Shown here in pieces: positions 1-6,191 of a stretch of 6,262 nt of DNA. The translations under genes and the position numbers were made by a program. The notes beneath the pieces were generated by a model. It saw only the letters and a program-made list of their open reading frames with translations. It searched no databases and had not been told where the DNA came from. The stretch is from contig JAILNW010000453.1 of assembly GCA_024691145.1 (NCBI GenBank), positions 1-6,262 of the forward strand, written 5' to 3'. Within the stretch, counting starts at the first letter, position 1. Each line of letters starts with the position of its first letter. The stretch is from Lachnospiraceae bacterium. Its GTDB lineage: Bacteria > Bacillota > Clostridia > Lachnospirales > Lachnospiraceae.

Positions 1-23
1 TGATTTATATATAAAAGTCAATG

Positions 24-29
24 TATAAT
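24..29 (+). promoter_or_regulatory. Probable -10 box of the first gene
   Basis: A perfect TATAAT lies here. The -35 would fall at or just beyond the left edge: the window opens TGATT, which would read TTGATT with an 18-bp spacer if the preceding base were T, but that base cannot be seen. The box overlaps the first in-frame ATG (28), so transcription would start around position 36, after that ATG. This argues for translation from the ATG at 67. Confidence 0.5.
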
Positions 30-66
30 GAAATTAATAAAAATAGTTTTTGCAGGGGGATTTGCT

Positions 67-1095
67 ATGTATATATTGTGGTTTTTGGATGATAAGATAT
101 GCCTTAAAAATCATTTTCATGAAAAGTATGTGGAACTTGAAAAAATAAAGAGGATATATTGTTCTAATTCTGTAAATTATATAAGCTTTGGTGATGAATT
201 ATTAAAGTTTGAATATAATGATAAACTTGATGAGGAAAAGCTTGCTAAGTGGGCAGAAGAATACAATTACAAATTAATGTGCCAATTGGACAATGTACAT
301 GGGTATGTTAAGTATAATACAATGCATGAAACGCTGTCTGTTGTTATGTTAATTTTTCTGGTGGCATGTATGTTATTACATAACGGAATAAAAATTAAAG
401 ATTATCAGACTGCTTTATTCTCTGATGGTGAGTTTATTGTCCAGGGGGATATGGTTTATGTAAAGAAATATAGCGTATTATCCTTTCTGTCATCTATAGA
501 GTGTTATGACAAAGAAGGTAACTTTAAGAAAAATTATGAGGTAAAGGGTCTGGAATGTAACTATTATATGTATGATGGCAATATGTATATAGAATATTTA
601 AAAGAAAAAAGCAGAGAGTGTTTAGTATTTGATCATGACGGAAACCCAATATATGAATTTGTCAGAAGAGGGGATAATGATGAAATATACAGTTATGAAA
701 CAGGAAAAAATTTTACAACTGACTTATCATATAGTACATATTATGAAGGTCTTGTAATTAATAATAATAATGTGTATGTATTAGAAAAAAAAACCGGGGA
801 AATAAAAGATGCAGACAAGCTTGATATAAAAAAAGTTGATACCCCTAAAAAGAGTGCAGAAATTGATGGTAAAAAGTTTTATACAAAGAATCATTTTGTA
901 TATTTCAATGATGGCCAGGATGAACGTATGTTAGGAATAGATAATGTTGTAAAATCACTTGTTTTAGGATGGTATAAAGTTTATATAATTATAATAGCAG
1001 CTATAGTTACTGATTATGTAATAACTAAGAAGAGAAGAAAAGTGCTGAAAGAATTATCGGAACATCCAACATATTCATTAAATAGTAATTTGTAG
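67..1095 (+). CDS. Membrane protein of unknown function with a large, probably extracytoplasmic beta-rich domain
   Basis: I do not recognise this 342-residue protein. From M67, residues 8-87 are polar, with beta-strand/helix alternation faintly like a bacterial PH-type domain. A membrane segment follows at about 89-105, then a polar region of about 190 residues, a second membrane segment at about 297-317 and a basic tail (KKRRK). The middle region has repeated blade-like units of strand, turn (DKEGN, DHDGN, KKTGE) and strand at about 119-159, 160-201, 225-250 and 265-291, which suggests a small beta-propeller-like or beta-sandwich fold; this is inference. The start at 67 is preceded by AGGGGGA (54-60) with good spacing. 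The ATG at 28 has no ribosome binding site, overlaps a TATAAT and would add a short hydrophobic stretch placing the basic C-terminus outside. With M67 the basic tail is cytoplasmic, as the positive-inside rule predicts. If M28 is used the protein has 355 residues. It probably forms an operon with the hydrolase gene 43 bp downstream. Confidence 0.75.
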   Translation: MYILWFLDDKICLKNHFHEKYVELEKIKRIYCSNSVNYISFGDELLKFEYNDKLDEEKLAKWAEEYNYKLMCQLDNVHGYVKYNTMHETLSVVMLIFLVACMLLHNGIKIKDYQTALFSDGEFIVQGDMVYVKKYSVLSFLSSIECYDKEGNFKKNYEVKGLECNYYMYDGNMYIEYLKEKSRECLVFDHDGNPIYEFVRRGDNDEIYSYETGKNFTTDLSYSTYYEGLVINNNNVYVLEKKTGEIKDADKLDIKKVDTPKKSAEIDGKKFYTKNHFVYFNDGQDERMLGIDNVVKSLVLGWYKVYIIIIAAIVTDYVITKKRRKVLKELSEHPTYSLNSNL

Positions 1096-1107
1096 TAATT
1101 TTTTAGA

Positions 1108-1129
1108 AAGAGGAGAATAAAAAGAGGGG
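1108..1129 (+). promoter_or_regulatory. Duplicated Shine-Dalgarno-like motif before the hydrolase gene
   Basis: Two purine-rich motifs lie in the 43-bp gap, AAGAGGAG (about 1108-1115) and AAAGAGGGG (1121-1129). Only the second is close enough (9 nt) to serve the ATG at 1139. The first is about 23 nt away and leads to no other start codon. No convincing promoter is seen in the gap, which favours co-transcription with the upstream gene. Confidence 0.5.
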
Positions 1130-1138
1130 TTATAAGTA

Positions 1139-1846
1139 ATGAAGAAAAAGATTTTAATTGGTACTGGGCTTACCGTATTGGTGCTTACAGCAGGAATATT
1201 TATATATTTACTTACGGGCAATTATTCAGCAGATGAAAGCTGTAAAGAATATTTACAATCTACAGATACTGTAGATGTAAGTAAAGTTAATGAGGGCTAC
1301 TTTTTTGATGGTCCGGGAGAAGATATTGCAATAATATTTTATCCTGGGGCGAAGGTAGAATATACAGCATATGCAAGGCTTATGTTTAAAATTGCTGAGA
1401 ATGGCAAAGATTGTTTTTTAATAAAGATGCCGTTTAATATGGCATTTTTTGGAATGAATAAAGCTGATGATATAATAGACAATTACGAATATGATAACTA
1501 TTATATTGCAGGACATTCTTTAGGGGGAGCTGTGGCATGTTATTATGGAATTAACAATCCTGATAATGTAAAAGGAATTATTACTCTTGCTGCATATTCT
1601 ACAAAAAAAATACCATCTGACATGGAATATTTATTTGTGCACGGCAGTGAAGATAAAGTATTAAATATGGACAGATATGAGAAAAATAAAAAAAATCTCC
1701 CTGAAAACAGTACAGAGCACATTATAGAGGGTGGCAATCATGCCGGATTTGCTAATTATGGCAGCCAGAAGGGTGATGGCAAACTTAATATAACCAATGA
1801 GGAGATGCAGGATTTAACTGTAAAATATATAACTGAACAGGAATAA
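1139..1846 (+). CDS. Membrane-anchored alpha/beta hydrolase
   Basis: The 235-residue protein begins with a basic MKKK and a hydrophobic segment at about 5-26, so it is probably a signal-anchor protein with its catalytic domain outside the membrane. No lipobox is present. The rest matches the single-domain alpha/beta hydrolase family (Abhydrolase_5-like): strand and oxyanion region IIFYPGAKVEY (65-75), nucleophile elbow GHSLGG with Ser127, catalytic Asp172 in HGSEDKV and catalytic His201 in GGNHAGF, followed by the NYGSQKGDG segment typical of this group. The triad is complete, so an active esterase- or lipase-like enzyme is likely; the substrate cannot be read from sequence. The ATG at 1139 is the first possible start, because an in-frame TAA lies 3 bp upstream of it. 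The gene is probably the second of a two-gene unit and ends three bases before a strong hairpin terminator. Confidence 0.88.
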   Translation: MKKKILIGTGLTVLVLTAGIFIYLLTGNYSADESCKEYLQSTDTVDVSKVNEGYFFDGPGEDIAIIFYPGAKVEYTAYARLMFKIAENGKDCFLIKMPFNMAFFGMNKADDIIDNYEYDNYYIAGHSLGGAVACYYGINNPDNVKGIITLAAYSTKKIPSDMEYLFVHGSEDKVLNMDRYEKNKKNLPENSTEHIIEGGNHAGFANYGSQKGDGKLNITNEEMQDLTVKYITEQE

Positions 1847-1848
1847 GA

Positions 1849-1880
1849 AAAAGCAGAGGCGTGTCTGAACCTCTGCTTTT
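1849..1880. terminator. Bidirectional intrinsic terminator
   Basis: A perfect 11-bp inverted repeat, AAAAGCAGAGG (1849-1859) and CCTCTGCTTTT (1870-1880), encloses a 10-nt loop. On the plus strand it ends in TTTTATAT and follows the hydrolase stop by 2 bp. On the minus strand the stem is followed by CTTTTTCTTATT, a good U-tract. Its right arm overlaps the stop codon of the convergent YihY-family gene (1879-1881). One element probably serves both genes. Confidence 0.88.
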
Positions 1881-2862
1881 ATATATGTCTTTTTACTGAT
1901 CTTTTTGCTAGTTTAAATAGCACTTTAGGCTTTGTTACCTTCTTTGTGTCTTTTTTGATTCTGTTTGCAATCTTTAATCCAAAGATTGCATTAATCTCGG
2001 CACCGAGAAGAAGTATATACATACAGGAATACATCCATATAAGAAGTAATACAATGGCTGTAAGGCTTCCGTACATATAAGTAAAGTTTGTAAGGTTATC
2101 AATATAATATGCATATGCATATGAGAAAAGAATCCAGCCTGAACTTGAAATAAGTGCACCAGGAAGTTCATTAAGCAAAGTAGTCTTTCTGTTAGGTATA
2201 ACTATATACATAATAAGGAAGAACACAAAAAGCAAAAATAAAAGCACAGTAGCTCGTATACTTATGATTAATAGGGCAAGATCCTTTATAAAAGGAAAAT
2301 GGCTTATAATAAGTCGGTAAATGTAGTTACCAAACACGAGGAAAATAAGTGTCAGCATAAGTAATACTGCAAATCCTAAAGTATATAGTATTGAAATAAC
2401 CCTGATAATAAGGTAGTTTCTCGTCTCACCAGTTTTATATATTACATTAAAACCTCTAAATATTGATAAAAATCCCTTTGATGCTGACCAGAGTGCTGCA
2501 ATGGCACTTATTGAAAGCAACGTAGCCGAAGGTTTAAAAATCTCATTAATAATGGTTTCAATGAAATTGGTTATCTCTGTAGGAAGAGAGTCATTAATTA
2601 ATCTCATAATGAAATCAGGATTAAGAGGTGTATAGTTAAGCAATGTCAAAAATAGCATTACAAATGGGAAAAAAGAAATAATGGTAAATAATGCTGCCTC
2701 ACTTGAGAATGCTGTTACATGATCAATTGCCATCTTATCAAAAAGCTTTACCAGATTTCTGCAAATAAATGAAAAAGGCTTTATGGAAAGTTTTGATAAT
2801 CTTTTCAAAAAAATAAAAATATGCATATAAATTTTTTTAAATATGTTTTTTAAATTTTCCAA
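1879..2862 (-). CDS. YihY/BrkB-family inner membrane protein
   Basis: This polytopic protein (327 residues from the TTG at 2862) matches the YihY/virulence factor BrkB family, once miscalled ribonuclease BN. About six membrane segments are visible at 56-77, 113-135, 151-178, 191-222, 233-254 and 261-294. Family signatures include the EAALFTIISFFPF stretch in the first segment, LWSASKGFLSIFRGFNVIY after the second, and YGSLTAIVLLLIWMY...LLGAEINA at the end, then a Lys/Arg-rich cytoplasmic tail. The family's biochemical role is unsettled; envelope integrity or transport has been suggested. Start choice: TTG at 2862 is preceded by AGGAGGG (2868-2874) five bases upstream. An in-frame GTG at 2895 (338 residues) and ATG at 2877 have no such site, and the GTG would lie only a few bases from the predicted transcription start. 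The gene is divergent from purA and convergent with the hydrolase gene. Confidence 0.9.
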   Translation of the reverse strand: MENLKNIFKKIYMHIFIFLKRLSKLSIKPFSFICRNLVKLFDKMAIDHVTAFSSEAALFTIISFFPFVMLFLTLLNYTPLNPDFIMRLINDSLPTEITNFIETIINEIFKPSATLLSISAIAALWSASKGFLSIFRGFNVIYKTGETRNYLIIRVISILYTLGFAVLLMLTLIFLVFGNYIYRLIISHFPFIKDLALLIISIRATVLLFLLFVFFLIMYIVIPNRKTTLLNELPGALISSSGWILFSYAYAYYIDNLTNFTYMYGSLTAIVLLLIWMYSCMYILLLGAEINAIFGLKIANRIKKDTKKVTKPKVLFKLAKRSVKRHI

Positions 2863-2867
2863 TAAAT

Positions 2868-2874
2868 CCCTCCT
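2868..2874 (-). promoter_or_regulatory. Ribosome binding site deciding a TTG start for the YihY-family gene
   Basis: On the minus strand AGGAGGG is followed by ATTTA and then TTG (2862-2860). This full-strength Shine-Dalgarno sequence lies inside the longer open frame, where it would otherwise encode Arg-Arg-Asp. It is the main reason for choosing the TTG over the upstream GTG or ATG. Confidence 0.72.
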
Positions 2875-2907
2875 CATCTGAAAATATAGGCACACATACC
2901 TAAGTTA

Positions 2908-2936
2908 ATTATAAAACGAAATTTAGAATAAATAAA
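2908..2936 (-). promoter_or_regulatory. Probable promoter of the YihY-family gene
   Basis: On the minus strand a perfect TATAAT (2913-2908) lies 17 bp downstream of a weak TTTATT -35 (2936-2931). Transcription would start near 2902, giving a leader of about 40 nt to the TTG start. The call rests mainly on the -10 box in very AT-rich DNA. Confidence 0.5.
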
Positions 2937-2939
2937 GAG

Positions 2940-2971
2940 GTAAATAAAAAAATATTTATTTTTTTATTTAC
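2940..2971. repeat. Perfect 32-bp A/T palindrome between divergent promoters
   Basis: The left arm GTAAATAAAAAAAT (2940-2953) is the exact reverse complement of the right arm ATTTTTTTATTTAC (2958-2971), separated by ATTT. Each arm contains a run of seven A or T. It sits between the two divergent promoters and its right end overlaps the purA -35 box. It could be a regulator site, an UP-like element for RNA polymerase alpha subunits, or simply A-tract DNA. Confidence 0.8.
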
Positions 2972-2995
2972 TTATTTCGCTATTAATAGTATAAT
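2967..2995 (+). promoter_or_regulatory. Probable purA promoter
   Basis: TTTACT (2967-2972), a 17-bp spacer and a perfect TATAAT (2990-2995) fit a housekeeping sigma-70-type promoter. Initiation near 3002 leaves a leader of about 43 nt, too short for a purine riboswitch, and none is seen. The -10 box overlaps an in-frame ATG at 2994, so that ATG cannot be the translation start of this transcript. Confidence 0.68.
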
Positions 2996-3026
2996 GTTAA
3001 AGGTGCTTGTTTTAGCAATGAATATT

Positions 3027-3034
3027 AAAGGAGG
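3027..3034 (+). promoter_or_regulatory. purA ribosome binding site
   Basis: AAAGGAGG lies 10 nt before the ATG at 3045. It fixes the purA start there rather than at the in-frame ATG at 2994, which would add 17 residues absent from known PurA proteins. Confidence 0.85.
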
Positions 3035-3044
3035 ATATAAAGTA

Positions 3045-4325
3045 ATGGTTAAAGCGATTGTAGGTGCTAACTGGGGCGACGAAGGAAAAGGTAAGATTAC
3101 TGATATGTTAAGCCAGGAGGCTGATATTATTGTAAGATTCCAGGGAGGTAGTAACGCAGGTCATACTATAATTAATGATTATGGAAAGTTTGCATTACAT
3201 CTTCTGCCATCGGGAGTATTCTATTCTCATACAACAAGTGTAATAGGTAATGGTGTTGCACTTAATATACCATATCTTTTGAATGAGATTAAGGATATTA
3301 CATCTAAGGGAGTTCCAGCTCCAAAGATTATGGTATCAGACAGAGCTCAGTTACTTATGCCTTATCATATATTATTTGATCAATATGAGGAAGAAAGACT
3401 TGGAGGAAAGTCATTTGGTTCAACAAAGTCAGGAATAGCACCGTTTTATTCCGACAAATATGCAAAGATTGGATTCCAGGTTTCTGAATTATTTGATGAA
3501 GACGTATTAAAAGAAAAGATTCACAGAGTATGTGAGCAGAAGAATGTTATATTAGAACATCTTTATCATAAGCCTGCCATAGATGAGGCAGAGCTGTTCA
3601 ATACTCTTATAGAATATAGAGACATGATTAAGCCTTATGTTGGTGATGTATCAGTATTTTTAAGAGATGCTATTAAAGAAGGTAAGAATATACTTCTTGA
3701 GGGACAGTTAGGAGCACTTAAGGATCCTGATTTTGGTATTTATCCTATGGTTACATCATCTTCAACACTTGCATCATACGGTGCAATTGGAGCTGGTATT
3801 CCTGCTTATGAGATTAAAGACGTAGTAACAGTAGTTAAAGCATATTCAAGTGCAGTTGGTGCAGGAGAGTTCGTAAGTGAGATTTTTGGTGAGGAAGCTG
3901 AAGAACTTAGAAAAAGAGGCGGAGACGCAGGAGAGTATGGTGCTACAACAGGAAGACCTAGACGTATGGGATGGTTTGATGCTGTTGCAACAAGATATGG
4001 CTGCAGAATGCAGGGAGCAACAGAAGTTGCCCTTACAGTACTTGATGTTTTAGGATATCTTGATGAACTTAAGATTTGCGTTGGATATGAGATTGATGGA
4101 GAAGTAACTAAGGACTTCCCAACAACTGTAAAACTTGCAAAGGCTAAACCAGTTTATGAGACACTTCCGGGCTGGAAGACAGATATAAGAGGAATTAAAG
4201 AATATAGTGAACTTCCAAAGGCCTGCAGAGACTATATAGAGTTCATAGAAAAAGAGATAGAAGTACCTATTACACTTGTATCTAATGGACCAGGAAGAAA
4301 TGAGATAATTAAAAAGAACGCATAA
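3045..4325 (+). CDS. purA: Adenylosuccinate synthetase (PurA)
   Basis: PurA joins IMP and aspartate using GTP to form adenylosuccinate, the first committed step from IMP to AMP, in the cytoplasm as a homodimer. The 426-residue length is normal for the family. Visible motifs are the P-loop-like WGDEGKGK (10-17) with catalytic Asp12, NAGHT with catalytic His40, GSTKSG (125-130) in the IMP phosphate region, the aspartate-binding loop GATTGRPRR (299-307) and C-terminal SNGPGR. Compared with the E. coli enzyme as I recall it, three ligand-site positions differ: Arg143 is Lys141, Gln224 is Leu223 (EGQLG for EGAQG), and Lys331 of the guanine-binding TKLD is Val332 (TVLD, with Asp334 kept). I believe these mark a Lachnospiraceae-type PurA clade and not decay, since the catalytic residues are intact. 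The start is fixed by AAAGGAGG. The gene has its own promoter and terminator, with no other purine gene beside it. Confidence 0.97.
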   Translation: MVKAIVGANWGDEGKGKITDMLSQEADIIVRFQGGSNAGHTIINDYGKFALHLLPSGVFYSHTTSVIGNGVALNIPYLLNEIKDITSKGVPAPKIMVSDRAQLLMPYHILFDQYEEERLGGKSFGSTKSGIAPFYSDKYAKIGFQVSELFDEDVLKEKIHRVCEQKNVILEHLYHKPAIDEAELFNTLIEYRDMIKPYVGDVSVFLRDAIKEGKNILLEGQLGALKDPDFGIYPMVTSSSTLASYGAIGAGIPAYEIKDVVTVVKAYSSAVGAGEFVSEIFGEEAEELRKRGGDAGEYGATTGRPRRMGWFDAVATRYGCRMQGATEVALTVLDVLGYLDELKICVGYEIDGEVTKDFPTTVKLAKAKPVYETLPGWKTDIRGIKEYSELPKACRDYIEFIEKEIEVPITLVSNGPGRNEIIKKNA

Positions 4326-4370
4326 AAAATTAGAGAGACATCTTATACAAAAGATTGTCTCTCTAATTTT
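4326..4370. terminator. Strong terminator between purA and the PIG-L gene
   Basis: A perfect 15-bp inverted repeat, AAAATTAGAGAGACA (4326-4340) and TGTCTCTCTAATTTT (4356-4370), starts directly after the purA stop codon. An inner ATCTT/AAGAT pairing (4340-4344 with 4351-4355) can lengthen the stem with one bulge. The plus strand ends in TTTTC and the minus strand in TTTTTTATG, so it can work in both directions, with the better U-tract for the minus-strand gene. Confidence 0.88.
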
Positions 4371-4402
4371 CTAGTATAGAGTTTGTAAAATCTCTATACT
4401 AG
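4371..4402. repeat. Second tandem hairpin, 3' side of the PIG-L gene
   Basis: A perfect 11-bp inverted repeat, CTAGTATAGAG (4371-4381) and CTCTATACTAG (4392-4402), with a 10-nt loop, abuts the preceding terminator without a gap. On the minus strand it comes 5 bp after the PIG-L stop codon and is followed by AAAATTAG, not a U-tract. It is therefore more likely a 3'-end stabilising or attenuating hairpin than a stand-alone terminator. Confidence 0.7.
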
Positions 4403-4407
4403 TGCAT

Positions 4408-6141
4408 TTAACGAGACTTTAGTACTCGTATCTTATCATATATTCTGAACTTGAACCATAAATATTTTTCTGATAGCCATTTTAACTTAATGCCAAGGTA
4501 CTTAAGTGAACTTATTCGCGTTATGGTAATTTTGTCATAAATAGCAGGATCATCTTTCAAACTTACTGTAACTGTGCATTGTTTAAAATCACCATAAACT
4601 GAGAATGTATTATCGTGATTTAGTGTAAAGCTGGCATCACATGTAACTATATAAGGAAAAGAATTATCTATGTTACAGAAAGGTGGTACATATATGCCAA
4701 ATGTTACTGGATTATTTGATGAATCCTCAAGTAATTTGTAATCATAAACAAAGTCATCATTATGTGTAATCTTAAGAAATGCAGGTTTTTTAAATATATT
4801 ATAATTGTTAAAGACTTCAAGTTGACTAATTCCAATATATGAAACATTATTGCCCATACAGCTGTAATCATCAATAGTTAATTTTACAGATTTACACTTA
4901 ATTTCATCAGGAAGATGAATATATTCGGGACTGCCATCATGCTTTGTAATGGTGTAAGTCATAATTAATGTATCTTCTGTGAAAATAGAAATTTTATTAA
5001 TAACAGATTTATTGATACTACGTTCATAAAGTGCAATACAGTTAATAGTTTCCTCTTTAGAAAATGTACATGTAATGGTTGGATTTTTATCCTTTTCATC
5101 AGGATGCCATACACATTTATCAAGCATTTCTCTTGAAGATACTTGTTCAAATTCAGTAATATTATCACTGTCTGCACGAACAAAATCTGTGAGATATGAA
5201 GCGTTACCAGAAGATACAGTAATATCAGCATTATAAAGAAGAGAATCTGTTCTTTTAATAAAGTAGACCTTATCTCCATTTATAATACGTCCTGCGAAAC
5301 TTCTGGCATCAAATTGTGAATGGTGTAATTTTAATGCTTTATAAATGATACTGTCAAATATGTTGGCAGGTATGGTTTCTGTAAGAACGGGGAACCGCAT
5401 TCTATAACTCCAGTCATATGAAGGAAATACTGAGTTTTCATTAAGATATGGATCCTGATTTGCAGAAACCGGTTTTTTACATGAATTTATATTGAGTGTG
5501 GTGTAATCCCTGTCACCATAAAAACAGGTTTCATAAGCAAATCCACTAAGAATAAGTGGTCTGTAAGGAGTTTCTTTTAAAAGTCTTCCAATAACATGAT
5601 CAAAGGTAAGAGTAAGTGCTATATGGTCAGGGTGAGTATCAAAATCAATACAAAATATGGTATCAGCTTTTATTTCGGATATTAAATCATAGATATCACT
5701 AGTAAAGTTATACTTTGTATAAGCTGCGTGCTCTTTGTATTTTGAAAAATGGTATTCAGGTTTTGAATCTATGCCATATGTGTGGGTATTTCCTATATGT
5801 GAGGCAACCTGTTCATTGTCATTATAATTGTAGAGATGTTTGTCAATTGGATCATAACGGTCTGCATAGCCTAAAAATATTACGTGTTTTTTATCCAGAC
5901 CATAATAATCAGCAACCTTAAGTGCTTCTGTTATTCTTGTTTTAGCAGGGACGTTTTTAAAAAAATCTCCATTACTTGAAAATGCAATAAAAACCTCAAT
6001 TCCTTTTGATAAAAGCACAAATGGAAGGTCGTTGGCAATGTTAATTTCGTCATCTTCATGGGGAACAAGGATAAGTACTTTACTGCCAAAATCAAATTTA
6101 TCATAAAAACTGTTATTGTTCAAAATCAAATTATTGTTCAC
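4408..6141 (-). CDS. PIG-L/LmbE-family deacetylase with a discoidin-like domain
   Basis: The N-terminal part of this 577-residue protein (about 20-290) is a PIG-L/LmbE domain, the fold of zinc N-acetylglucosamine deacetylases such as MshB. LILVPHEDDE supplies the expected zinc ligands His28 and Asp31 and general base Asp30; HPDH (170-173) supplies the third zinc ligand His173 and catalytic His170. Residues about 310-446 look like an F5/8 type C (discoidin) carbohydrate-binding module: NPTITCTF, then INCIALYERS, ending SYIGISQLEVFNN. Residues about 453-545 form a beta-rich, possibly Ig-like region, and the last 35 are basic and aromatic. No signal peptide or clear membrane helix is seen, so a cytoplasmic or peripheral-membrane role on a sugar-lipid or polysaccharide precursor is possible; the substrate is unknown. 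The start is GTG at 6141 with a weak AGTAGG site; no upstream in-frame ATG exists before a stop. The gene stands alone, without visible glycosyltransferase neighbours. Confidence 0.88.
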   Translation of the reverse strand: MNNNLILNNNSFYDKFDFGSKVLILVPHEDDEINIANDLPFVLLSKGIEVFIAFSSNGDFFKNVPAKTRITEALKVADYYGLDKKHVIFLGYADRYDPIDKHLYNYNDNEQVASHIGNTHTYGIDSKPEYHFSKYKEHAAYTKYNFTSDIYDLISEIKADTIFCIDFDTHPDHIALTLTFDHVIGRLLKETPYRPLILSGFAYETCFYGDRDYTTLNINSCKKPVSANQDPYLNENSVFPSYDWSYRMRFPVLTETIPANIFDSIIYKALKLHHSQFDARSFAGRIINGDKVYFIKRTDSLLYNADITVSSGNASYLTDFVRADSDNITEFEQVSSREMLDKCVWHPDEKDKNPTITCTFSKEETINCIALYERSINKSVINKISIFTEDTLIMTYTITKHDGSPEYIHLPDEIKCKSVKLTIDDYSCMGNNVSYIGISQLEVFNNYNIFKKPAFLKITHNDDFVYDYKLLEDSSNNPVTFGIYVPPFCNIDNSFPYIVTCDASFTLNHDNTFSVYGDFKQCTVTVSLKDDPAIYDKITITRISSLKYLGIKLKWLSEKYLWFKFRIYDKIRVLKSR

Positions 6142-6163
6142 TAAATTACCTACTTTCTTATGT

Positions 6164-6191
6164 ATAATACTATATATATGTTAAAAGTCAG
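6164..6191 (-). promoter_or_regulatory. Possible promoter of the PIG-L gene
   Basis: On the minus strand CTGACT (6191-6186), a 16-bp spacer and TATTAT (6169-6164) form a plausible promoter with a short leader to the GTG at 6141. The AT-rich sequence allows other pairings, for example TTGACT (6206-6201) with TAACAT, so the exact position is uncertain. Confidence 0.35.

Noticed and set aside
1543..1737. Minus-strand open frame inside the hydrolase gene
   Set aside because: It lies wholly opposite a well-supported coding region that includes conserved catalytic residues and shows no family features of its own.
2107..2122. ATATGCATATGCATAT palindromic repeat
   Set aside because: It encodes the alternating Tyr-Ala run (YAYAY) in a membrane segment of the YihY-family protein, so coding constraint explains it.
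2994..3044. Seventeen-residue N-terminal extension of PurA from the ATG at 2994
   Set aside because: The ATG overlaps the predicted -10 box, lacks a ribosome binding site, and PurA proteins start close to the WGDEGKGK motif, as they do from the ATG at 3045.
2996..3044. Purine riboswitch in the purA leader
   Set aside because: The predicted leader is only about 43 nt, with no paired stems or aptamer core.
4965..5279. Second minus-strand frame inside the PIG-L gene
   Set aside because: It is an out-of-frame reading of the discoidin-like region; its Leu/Ile-rich composition is what AT-rich frame-shifted DNA gives.
5715..5921. Plus-strand open frame opposite the PIG-L domain
   Set aside because: It is antisense to the catalytic domain including HPDH, with no ribosome binding site or recognisable motif.
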